DNA of 64,000 nucleotides, from positions 5,704,001 through 5,768,000 of the forward strand of contig NZ_CP107935.1 of NCBI RefSeq assembly GCF_036038375.1. The letters are read 5' to 3'. The notes beneath the pieces are model-generated. The model did not search any database and was not told the DNA's origin. It saw only the letters and a program-made list of their open reading frames with translations. This DNA comes from Streptomyces sp. NBC_00414. GTDB taxonomy: Bacteria > Actinomycetota > Actinomycetes > Streptomycetales > Streptomycetaceae. Positions 17,137 through 23,733 of this stretch are shown here, piece after piece; position 1 is the first letter of the stretch, and each line of letters opens with the position of its first letter. A program made the translations under genes and the position numbers.

Positions 17137-17462
17137 GCCGCACCCCCGACCAACACCGGGGTGACAACGTCGGCGTAAGCGATCAGGAGCACCGTGGCAC
17201 CCGCGTGGTCGACGCTCGCCCGCAGGACGCGCGTGCGGCCGTCGCTCTGCTCGCGGTAGGTCACCGCGTCCGGGACGATTCCCAGCGCCTCCCGCCACCT
17301 CTCAAAGCCGGGCAGGTCGTCGTGGAACGCCAACTCCAGCCGCTCCGGGTAGGTGGTCGACACGTGCACGTCCGGCGCCGGCAGGCGCCCGAAGTCCACG
17401 GACAGCAGCCGCAACGCCCGCAGGGGCACGGCCAACTCGTCAAGCGTCAGGTTGTGGCTCAT
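17133..17462 (-). CDS. Small AICE protein, unknown function
   Basis: A 109-residue soluble protein with 4-bp overlaps to both neighbours (17462 and 17136), so translation is coupled. Mixed alpha/beta composition, no motif I can name. The ATG at 17462 is the only start that respects the overlap. Confidence 0.7.
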   Translation of the reverse strand: MSHNLTLDELAVPLRALRLLSVDFGRLPAPDVHVSTTYPERLELAFHDDLPGFERWREALGIVPDAVTYREQSDGRTRVLRASVDHAGATVLLIAYADVVTPVLVGGAA

Positions 17463-17626
17463 GCGGCACCTGCTTCGGCAACGATCAGAAAGCGGTCGGT
17501 GTCCAGGTCCATGACGACCGTGGCGCTCTCGCCCTGCTCCCGCAGTGCCGCGGCCCGCTCCTCCGCCGGCCAACCGCCGCGCGGATGACCGGCCGGAAAG
17601 CTATCGAGGATCGTGTGTTCGCTCAT
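17459..17626 (-). CDS. 55-residue AICE protein, unknown function
   Basis: A short acidic protein beginning MSEHTILDSFPAGHP. It overlaps the previous and next genes by 4 bp (ATGA), which is the main evidence that it is translated. Confidence 0.65.
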   Translation of the reverse strand: MSEHTILDSFPAGHPRGGWPAEERAAALREQGESATVVMDLDTDRFLIVAEAGAA

Positions 17627-17886
17627 GCCCCGACCTCCGCGAGCGTGATCGAGCGGTTGGCCAACTCCCGGCGGGCGGCAAGGACGCGGCGGCGGGCCCG
17701 GCGGATACGCCGGGTGTCCAGCTCGTTCGGGGTGCGGTCGAGGGCGTTGATCTGCGCGTCCAGCAGTTCGACACCGGCCAGAATGACCGGCATCTCCTGC
17801 TCGATCGCGTCCAGCTCCGCGGCCGTCGGCTCGCGGTCGGAGAAGTCGGCGGTAACAACCGCCTGAACAGCACCGATGTGCTTCAT
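17623..17886 (-). CDS. DUF6284-like small protein, first gene of the transfer operon
   Basis: An 87-residue, mostly helical protein starting MKHIGAVQAVVTADF. It matches the small DUF6284 family that opens transfer operons of Streptomyces elements. GAAGGG lies about 12 bases before the ATG. It follows the long structured leader at 17930-18150. Confidence 0.75.
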   Translation of the reverse strand: MKHIGAVQAVVTADFSDREPTAAELDAIEQEMPVILAGVELLDAQINALDRTPNELDTRRIRRARRRVLAARRELANRSITLAEVGA

Positions 17887-17929
17887 GGGTCGTAGTTCCC
17901 TTCACAGGTGGAACGGCCCGTACAGCGGT

Positions 17930-18125
17930 CCCGGAGTTGCACCTCCGGGGCCGCGCGCCGTTGAAGACGGAAAGATCCGGCTCCCCTCAGCGCTGCTCGT
18001 ACGAGACGAGCAGCGGAGGCAACCGGCCGCAGCCGAGAGTGCTGCGGTGAGGTCGAAGTGCTTGCTTGCGCCCGGGATAGGACCCGGGCGCACCCGCCTC
18101 TCGATGAGGTGGGGCGGGTTTTCTT
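17930..18125. promoter_or_regulatory. Chain of five hairpins in the transfer-operon leader
   Basis: Five inverted repeats stand in a row: 17930-17949 (7 bp), 17991-18015 (10 bp), 18027-18047 (7 bp), 18067-18092 (10 bp) and 18092-18119 (7 bp or more). The last is followed by TTTTCTT on the + strand, like an intrinsic terminator read rightward. Read leftward the chain is the untranslated leader of the transfer operon, downstream of a boxA. Possible roles are antitermination, a small RNA or a single-strand origin. No gene is seen in 17887-18450 apart from this and the operator region. Confidence 0.7.
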
Positions 18126-18130
18126 CAACG

Positions 18131-18150
18131 CACTGTTGAGTTCTCAAGGA
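18131..18150 (-). promoter_or_regulatory. rrn-like boxA antitermination element
   Basis: On the minus strand this reads TCCTTGAGAACTCAACAGTG. The core TTGAGAACTCAACAG resembles the boxA of actinobacterial rRNA leaders, which recruits NusB/S10. It lies between the presumed promoter and the hairpin chain of the 11-kb leftward operon, where processive antitermination would make sense. Confidence 0.6.
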
Positions 18151-18256
18151 GCTGTCGCTTCCTTCGAGGCTGTCCGCCTGATACGGACCTCTCCGGGCGT
18201 TCTTGCAGGTCAGGCCGCAACTCGCGATGCGGTACCTGTATTACTTGTACATCATC

Positions 18257-18288
18257 ATGGGGTTGAGGATTCGTGGCGTCAACCCCAT
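18257..18288. promoter_or_regulatory. Operator-like inverted repeat between divergent operons
   Basis: ATGGGGTTGA (18257-18266) and TCAACCCCAT (18279-18288) are perfect inverted arms around 12 bases. On the minus strand TTGACG (18282-18277) could be a -35 for the transfer operon, so a bound repressor (the GntR or the XRE protein) would block it. A TTAGGTnnGCGTGA-like direct repeat lies at 18330 and 18400. Confidence 0.6.
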
Positions 18289-18450
18289 CCGTGGATTTCG
18301 ACTGCGAGTCGCTCCGTTGTGCTGCTCTCTTAGGTTCGCGTGACCGGTCGTGACATCAGACGCCCAACTCGGACGAGTCCTGTACGACTTGAGCTGTCCT
18401 TAGGTAGCGTGAAGTCGTCCCAGCGCGTCCCTGTAGGGAAGGTTGACGAC

Positions 18451-19221
18451 GTGGCGAACGAACGCCTTCGCGGTGCCATCACGGCGGCGAACATGACCAT
18501 CGAGCAGGTGGCCGCGCGCATTGGCGTGGACCCCAAGACGGTCGAGCGTTGGATCAACGTGCCTCGCCGCAAGCCGTATCGACGATTCCAGTACGCCATT
18601 TCCTCGCTCTTGCAGCAGGACGTGTCCTACCTCTGGGCGGACGAAGCCACGTCAGCTCAGGTGGTGGAGACAGGGAATGCAGAGCTGATCAAGCTCTACC
18701 CGCATCGGTCGGTGGTGCCGAACGAGACCTGGCCCAAGCTCTACGCGAAGGCAACTCACCACTTCGACGTGCTGGTGTACTCGGGCTTCTGGCTCTCCGA
18801 GGATGCGGCGTTTCACCGACTGGTCAAGGAGAAATCAGCTGCTGACGTGCCAATCCGGTTCTTGCTGGGAGATCCGGACTGCGCTGCAGTTGGGCAGCGC
18901 GGAGAGGACGAGGGTATCGGGCCAGGGATGGGCCTCAAGATTCGGAATGCCCTGCTCAACTACGCAGGTCTCTTCGACCTGCCCAACGTAGAGTTCAGGC
19001 TTCACGGCACGGTGCTCTACAACTCGCTCTACCGGGCGGATGACGAGTTGCTAGCCAACGGTCATCTCTACGGGGTGGGGGCCTACATGGCGCCCGTTCT
19101 GCATCTTCAGCGCATCCCTGGAGGCGAGCTGTTCGACTCGTACAGCGAGAGTTACGAGCGTGTCTGGGAGTCGGCCCGACGCATCACGTCCCCGACTGAA
19201 CTTGGAGGCCCGACCACATGA
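18451..19221 (+). CDS. XRE-family regulator with PLD-like/DUF5919 C-terminal domain
   Basis: A 256-residue protein with a helix-turn-helix at about 1-50 (TIEQVAARIGVDPKTVERW). The C-terminal domain (about 100-250) carries VLVYSGFWLSED and PIRFLLGDPD stretches, as in the DUF5919-type proteins of Streptomyces elements. The GTG at 18451 has GGAAGG eight bases upstream, so I prefer it to the earlier ATG. It overlaps the Nudix gene by 4 bp. Probably controls the divergent transfer operon. Confidence 0.8.
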   Translation: MANERLRGAITAANMTIEQVAARIGVDPKTVERWINVPRRKPYRRFQYAISSLLQQDVSYLWADEATSAQVVETGNAELIKLYPHRSVVPNETWPKLYAKATHHFDVLVYSGFWLSEDAAFHRLVKEKSAADVPIRFLLGDPDCAAVGQRGEDEGIGPGMGLKIRNALLNYAGLFDLPNVEFRLHGTVLYNSLYRADDELLANGHLYGVGAYMAPVLHLQRIPGGELFDSYSESYERVWESARRITSPTELGGPTT

Positions 19222-19691
19222 GCCGTGTTGACTACTACAACAACCCCGACGCGCCGCAAGCGAACTCTGTGGTGCCGTCGGTGACTGCCGTCGTCGTCAA
19301 CGACGCCGGCGACCTGCTCATGATTCACCGGACAGACAACGACCTGTGGGCGATCCCTGGCGGTGGCCACGATGTAGGCGAGAGCATCGCGGATACGGTC
19401 GTGCGCGAGGTCGAAGAGGAGACTGGGGTCAAGGTTGTTGTTGAGGACATCGTGGGTGTCTACACCAACCCCCAGCACGTTATGGCCTACGAAGATGGTG
19501 AAGTGCGGCAGCAGTTCTCGATTTGCTTCCACGCTCGCCCTGTGGGCGGAGAACTCCGGACCAGCTCGGAATCTAAGGAAGTCCGATGGGTGCGGCTGGC
19601 CGACATCGACACCTTGAACGTCCACCCTTCCATCCGGCTGCGCATCCAGCATGGGCTTGATTCAAGCCGAACGGCGCCTCATATCGGTTAG
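19218..19691 (+). CDS. Nudix hydrolase (Pif-like)
   Basis: A 157-residue protein with a complete Nudix box at residues 49-71 (G-x5-E-x7-REVEEETGV), so catalysis on nucleoside diphosphate derivatives is possible. In pSAM2 a Nudix protein of this kind, Pif, blocks redundant transfer between donor cells. Its position beside the regulator and opposite the transfer operon fits that role. ATGA overlap with the XRE gene. Confidence 0.85.
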   Translation: MSRVDYYNNPDAPQANSVVPSVTAVVVNDAGDLLMIHRTDNDLWAIPGGGHDVGESIADTVVREVEEETGVKVVVEDIVGVYTNPQHVMAYEDGEVRQQFSICFHARPVGGELRTSSESKEVRWVRLADIDTLNVHPSIRLRIQHGLDSSRTAPHIG

Positions 19692-19735
19692 AGATCTTCC
19701 TGTATGGGTGATCCCTATCCGAACAGAGATAGATT

Positions 19736-20491
19736 GTGGAGCCGGTAAACCCCACGGTGTTGCGGGATGTTTTTGAAAGGCAATTTGAAGTGAAGTTATT
19801 CATGGACGAGTCGGGAAACGGAAACCCTTCTCAGCCATTGATTGTAGGCGCGGTTGAACTAGGTGACGATGCAGAAGATGTTGAGGAAGGAATCCAGGAT
19901 CTGTACAAGCGCCTGGTCGCGCGGCACAGCTTAACGGGATTTGGCAGCTTCGAAGAGTTTCGCAAGGATGGTTTTCACAGCGCGAACGATCCGACGGAGA
20001 TCTCGGCCCCATTTCGAGAGTTCATGCGGAACACCTTCTATAGGGCATTTGTGGTCGTTAGTGATCGAACGAGATTCCCCGGCAAGGTCGAATCCGAGCT
20101 GATCGAGTTCATGTATGTAAGGTTGCTGGGTGATCTATTGATTCGACATCGCCATGAATCCGAGTTTCTTTGTTACATAGAGCAAAGCCAAGAGATGTCG
20201 TCCATCATTCGTCGACTTCCTGATGCCGTCGCCAGGCGGGCCCGCCAAAAGGCCGGTAGAGATGTTCCTTTGCCGCAGTTGAACATCTCAATGGTTACTA
20301 AGCGTCAATTCATGTCTACGGCCATCATCGACTATGTTATGGCAGACGTAAGCAGGTGGCTTCAAAAGGACCGCACAATAAACCCGAAAGACTTCGCGTA
20401 TAGAGCATTTCGCGAGATTGAACCGTCCATTTCCATGCTCTATTCGTTCGAGCTTGGTCGCATTTCTAGTCGAAAGGATCCTCTTCATTGA
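19736..20491 (+). CDS. DUF3800-family protein, probable retron effector
   Basis: A 251-residue protein. The N-terminal KLFMDESGNGNP (about 20-31) is the DUF3800 signature with its acidic Asp-Glu, and the C-terminal IIDYVMADVSRWL resembles the family's second conserved acidic helix. The family is believed to have an RNase H-like fold. It directly precedes the candidate retron RNA and reverse transcriptase, so an effector (toxin) role is inferred. Codon use is clearly more AT-rich than that of the neighbours, indicating recent acquisition. The GTG at 19736 is used; the ribosome site is weak. Confidence 0.72.
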   Translation: MEPVNPTVLRDVFERQFEVKLFMDESGNGNPSQPLIVGAVELGDDAEDVEEGIQDLYKRLVARHSLTGFGSFEEFRKDGFHSANDPTEISAPFREFMRNTFYRAFVVVSDRTRFPGKVESELIEFMYVRLLGDLLIRHRHESEFLCYIEQSQEMSSIIRRLPDAVARRARQKAGRDVPLPQLNISMVTKRQFMSTAIIDYVMADVSRWLQKDRTINPKDFAYRAFREIEPSISMLYSFELGRISSRKDPLH

Positions 20492-20511
20492 TGTGTGATA
20501 GACTCTCGCCC

Positions 20512-20592
20512 GAGGTAGGGCCACGGTCAACTTGGTGCGCGATTTCGCGTGCGTTGCCTGATAGTCCTTGCACGGGAGTGTGGCCCTACCTC
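20512..20592 (+). ncRNA. Candidate retron msr-msd RNA
   Basis: GAGGTAGGGCCAC (20512-20524) and GTGGCCCTACCTC (20580-20592) are perfect 13-bp inverted repeats that match the a1/a2 arms of a retron RNA. Between them is a GC-rich hairpin (about 20536-20551, CGCGA/TCGCG) and a further unpaired stretch. The whole lies 20 bp after the DUF3800 gene and 25 bp before the reverse transcriptase start. At 81 nt it is short for a retron RNA, so the true transcript may extend outward. Confidence 0.6.
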
Positions 20593-20617
20593 CTAACGCT
20601 CCACCACGGGGGTTCCA

Positions 20618-21589
20618 GTGCCCTACTCGGTTGATCAACTGGCTGAGCAAGCTGGCTTATCGCTTGAAAATCTTGAGTGGCTAGCCGCCCACATCCCTGC
20701 GGGCGATGGGCTTTTGTATGTGCAGCGAAGGCACCGTAAGAGGCACGGCGGAATCCGAGAAGTAGTCGAGCTGAAGCCGCCCTTCAATGCCGTTAGCAAG
20801 AATTTGCATCGGAGCTTTACGGATCGGTTCTCGTACGAAGTTCCCGACCATGTTCACGGATTTATTCGTGGGCGCTCCACGATCAGTAATGCTAGCCAGC
20901 ACCTTGCGAAGAGGTGCGTGTTGCGCATGGACCTTGAGGATTTTTTTCCGTCCATTGGCGCCGCAACAGTAAGGGCTTCATTGCGAGAGCAAGGCTATGA
21001 AGAGAAAGCCGTGGAGCTTGCTGTAAGTCTCGTTACTATCGGTGGCAAGCTGCCAATTGGGCTTAGTACGTCGCCCCTCTTCTCTAATTTGTCTTTCCGA
21101 AGTACGGACCACTCCCTTGCCGAGTATGCGCGGTCGGAGGGGCTATCTTTTACGCGCTATGTAGACGATCTCACCTTTTCTGGAGACGTCACTGACCGTC
21201 ACTCAGTAGATATCGCTCGCATTCTTGATGAGGCTGGCTGGTCGGTAAATACGCGCAAGACCGCTTTCATGCGCCGTGGGGGTCCGCAGTATGTTACCGG
21301 TTTGTATGTCGGAGAACCGGGTGGGCCGAGGATTCCACGCAGCCTAAAGCGTAGGATGCGGTGGATTTCATACATCATCTCGAAATTCGGCTACGACGTC
21401 TACATGGCCGATTTTGGCGGAGAGGCTGACGGGATGTACCCGCGTCGGCTGTTGGGCTGGGCGCGCTATATCGCCGCAGTCGAGCCTGACGTGGGCTACC
21501 CGCTACTGCGAGCTTTCACTGGACTGGCTCTAGAGGAAGACGCAGAAGATCTAGATGGGTACGAAGAGGATCTAAACGACATGTCCTAG
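20618..21589 (+). CDS. Retron-type reverse transcriptase
   Basis: A 323-residue RNA-directed DNA polymerase. The palm motif with the first Asp is MDLEDFFPSI (Asp105), the catalytic YVDD is at 181-184, and GLSTSPLFSNL precedes it. Two marks of retron enzymes are present: NAxxH at 91-95 and VTG at 226-228. There is no maturase or endonuclease domain, so it is not a group II intron enzyme. YVDD replaces the more common YADD. GTG start after GGGGG. Low-GC codon use like the DUF3800 gene. The two probably form one operon with the RNA between them. Confidence 0.9.
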   Translation: MPYSVDQLAEQAGLSLENLEWLAAHIPAGDGLLYVQRRHRKRHGGIREVVELKPPFNAVSKNLHRSFTDRFSYEVPDHVHGFIRGRSTISNASQHLAKRCVLRMDLEDFFPSIGAATVRASLREQGYEEKAVELAVSLVTIGGKLPIGLSTSPLFSNLSFRSTDHSLAEYARSEGLSFTRYVDDLTFSGDVTDRHSVDIARILDEAGWSVNTRKTAFMRRGGPQYVTGLYVGEPGGPRIPRSLKRRMRWISYIISKFGYDVYMADFGGEADGMYPRRLLGWARYIAAVEPDVGYPLLRAFTGLALEEDAEDLDGYEEDLNDMS

Positions 21590-21663
21590 AAGTAGGCCAT
21601 TCTCGGCATGGCCGACTCAGCAACCCTGCTTTCAACGATTAACTTACGCCGTACGACACAGCT

Positions 21664-22218
21664 CTAAGAACGGGCCGCTTGGAGCTGAGCGCGAACACGG
21701 GATGTCGCCGCGTGGATTTCTGGCGCCGCACGTTGAATGAAGCGACCAACGAGCGTGTCAGGGCCGTATCGGTTCACGATCTCCCCGACACGTGCCTCGG
21801 AGTCGGTGGGTGTGCCGTCCGGGGTGGTGGTCATATCGCAGTACACCAGGGCGTCAACCAGCTCCGAGCATTCCAATTGGAACTCAGCCTCAAGGTCGTG
21901 CCGAAGACCGCGTTCCTCGGCTTCCAGCAGTGCGCAGGAGTGGTGCGCTACCAGATTCACCACACGCTCGTCGGCGTGCTCCTTGCGAAGGAATCGCGCG
22001 CCGTCTAGTGGGTGGAAGCCTGTGTCGACGAGCTTCGGGGCGTAGCCGATGTCGTGGAGGAACGCTGCTGCCTCCAACAGGTCAGCATCGGCCTCGGGCA
22101 GGATCGGGCGCAACTCGCGGGCGCGTCGCGCCACACCCTGGACATGGGCCCAGCGTCGTGGCAGCGGTTCAGCCAGAACGGACTCGGAGAGGTCGTGCGC
22201 CCACTTCGTGAGAGACAT
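21664..22218 (-). CDS. HD-domain phosphohydrolase
   Basis: A 184-residue protein with His25 and the His-Asp pair at 55-56 (AAFLHDIGYA), then NLVAHH, the metal-binding pattern of HD hydrolases. Substrate unknown; nucleotides or cyclic nucleotides are usual. It lies 10 bp downstream of the GntR gene in one operon. This pair is common on Streptomyces elements. The ATG at 22218 is used. The 74 bp separating it from the convergent RT gene hold no gene. Confidence 0.87.
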   Translation of the reverse strand: MSLTKWAHDLSESVLAEPLPRRWAHVQGVARRARELRPILPEADADLLEAAAFLHDIGYAPKLVDTGFHPLDGARFLRKEHADERVVNLVAHHSCALLEAEERGLRHDLEAEFQLECSELVDALVYCDMTTTPDGTPTDSEARVGEIVNRYGPDTLVGRFIQRAAPEIHAATSRVRAQLQAARS

Positions 22219-22228
22219 GTGGTTCACC

Positions 22229-22675
22229 TTACGAATCAGGCCGTGGCTCGGGGAGAGCGCGTACAAGCCGAGGCTTGCCCGGCTGGGACTCCAGGAGGCC
22301 GCGCCCCTGCAACTGCCCGAGGGCGGCACGCAGGGCTACGCGGGAGACATTGAAGCGCTGGCACAGCTTGGCTTCGGAGAGGAATGGCCCCCCAACTGCC
22401 GTCTCGGCGCGCATCAAGTCTTCGATCCGCTCCACAAGCGTCCGCCGATCCGCGCCAGGCACAGCACGGCGCCACCCTGCGCCGTGCTGTGCCTCGATGA
22501 GGCCCTCTTCTTTGAGCGTGCGAAGGGCGCGGCGCACCGTGCCGCGGGACACGTTAAATTCGGCGATCAACTCGGTCTCGGAGGGAAGACGCTCCGGAGC
22601 GCCGTCCTCAGACAGTTGTGTGCGCAAGGCGTCCGCGATCACCAGGTAGGTTCCGCGCCGGCTCGGCTCAGCCAC
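22229..22675 (-). CDS. GntR-family regulator with two winged helices (KorSA-like)
   Basis: A 148-residue protein made of two consecutive GntR-type winged helices: about 8-68 (LPSETELIAEFNVSRGTVRR) and about 75-140 (LSEAKLCQRFNVSRVALRAA). There is no ligand-binding domain. pSAM2 KorSA is a GntR repressor of the replication and transfer activator, and this gene sits in the corresponding place. The GTG at 22675 has GGAG five bases upstream. The duplicated reader head could bind a bipartite operator. Confidence 0.83.
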   Translation of the reverse strand: MAEPSRRGTYLVIADALRTQLSEDGAPERLPSETELIAEFNVSRGTVRRALRTLKEEGLIEAQHGAGWRRAVPGADRRTLVERIEDLMRAETAVGGPFLSEAKLCQRFNVSRVALRAALGQLQGRGLLESQPGKPRLVRALPEPRPDS

Positions 22676-22828
22676 TCTCTCCCCCTCGTCCTTTGAGGTC
22701 ACCCCGTCAGGGTGACACACAGGGCTTCGCGATCTGAGTCCTACGTTCTGGCTACTCGTGGGCCATATCTGCGGCCGGTAAGGGCTCGGGGAACCCTGAC
22801 GGACATCAACCAGGCCGGACGGCTGCAA

Positions 22829-22976
22829 CCAGTCTCAGTTCTAGTCTCGATTGCTGCTCAATCCAGTGCAGTCCACGGGCGTCCGTGAACGTTCGTCACA
22901 TCGTCTGACCTGCGATGCGAACCGACCGTTGGATGTCCCTGGACCGCAGTGGAACAAGCCCAGACAGCTCGTAAGT
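22829..22976. other. Degenerate internal copy of the right attachment arm
   Basis: This 148-bp stretch matches 29856-30001 along its whole length, by eye about three quarters identical. It begins with the arm repeat CCAGTCTCAGTTCTAGTCTC and ends in GACAGCTCGTAA, where similarity stops. CTCGTAA is the tRNA-Thr anticodon loop, the expected crossover region. It therefore looks like an old right end of the element with new DNA joined exactly at the core. Confidence 0.8.
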
Positions 22977-23642
22977 GTGCTGGAAGACCGCCTAGGAGAA
23001 CTGCTCGTAGCGCGCAGAGCTAGCACAATCATGCTCGAAGCCGAAGCAGAGATAGAAGCCATCACCCAGACCTTCATGAGACCGCCGATGCCTCCACGCC
23101 CACCCTTCTGCGTCCTGATGGCCGGACTTCCCGGCTCAGGCAAAACCACGCTCTCCCGCACCCTCACAGCGCGTGGGTTCGTGCGACTCTGCCCAGATGA
23201 GGAGATGTACCGTCGGCACGGCGTGTACGGCGTGGACTTTCCTCGGGGCACCTTTCCCACCCTGGAGAAGCCGGTACTCGAAGACGTGGCGGATCAACTG
23301 AGTAGCCAGCTCAAGGCGGGACACGATGTGGTCGTTGACCACGGCTTTTGGACCCCGGAAGATCGGGCTAAATGGCGGGCCGTCGCTACCGACGCACGGG
23401 CTACCCCCGTACTCGTCTACCTCGCAGCCAGCCATGATGAGCTTTGGGCAAGGATCAGCAAGCGTAACGAGCTTCACAAGGACGATCCGAACTCGATTTT
23501 CTTTGCGGAGAGCGACCTTCAGCGGTACCGCGCTCGGTTTTTCGCTCCCGGGGCGGACGAACCGCACGTCTCATACGACGGTGATCCCGCCACAGTTATC
23601 GAGGCCCTGGATGGCCCCTCTCCTGGCGCCTACGAATATTAA
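22977..23642 (+). CDS. P-loop kinase (zeta toxin/polynucleotide-kinase-like)
   Basis: From GTG 22977 the protein has about 221 residues with P-loop AGLPGSGKTT at about 49-58, then a Cys-Pro-Asp-Glu segment and VVVDHGFWTPEDRAKW, as in the predicted AAA-type kinases related to zeta toxins. The phosphorylated target is unknown. The open frame extends upstream to 22851, but that part is the att relic, so I place the start at or after the GTG at 22977. ATG 23031 is another possibility. No antitoxin is evident beside it. Confidence 0.75.
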   Translation: MLEDRLGELLVARRASTIMLEAEAEIEAITQTFMRPPMPPRPPFCVLMAGLPGSGKTTLSRTLTARGFVRLCPDEEMYRRHGVYGVDFPRGTFPTLEKPVLEDVADQLSSQLKAGHDVVVDHGFWTPEDRAKWRAVATDARATPVLVYLAASHDELWARISKRNELHKDDPNSIFFAESDLQRYRARFFAPGADEPHVSYDGDPATVIEALDGPSPGAYEY

Positions 23643-23733
23643 GGAGCAGTCAACGCGGATCTACTCCGACTCAGCTCCCGCATCACAATAGGGGAGAGCG
23701 GCAGAGGAAATGCAGCGCGGGCTCGGGCTCTTA

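Noticed and set aside
17902..18147. 81-codon open frame in the leader region
   Set aside because: Runs across all five hairpins with no ribosome site; the hairpins explain the lack of stops better than coding does.
20618..21589. Group II intron maturase
   Set aside because: No maturase X/thumb or endonuclease domain, no intron RNA features, and NAxxH and VTG are retron marks.
19692..21600. Insertion sequence bringing in the low-GC block
   Set aside because: No transposase and no terminal inverted repeats or target duplication could be found at its edges.
22851..22976. N-terminal 42 codons of the P-loop kinase as true coding sequence
   Set aside because: This DNA matches the non-coding right arm at 29878-30001, so the upstream frame is probably accidental.
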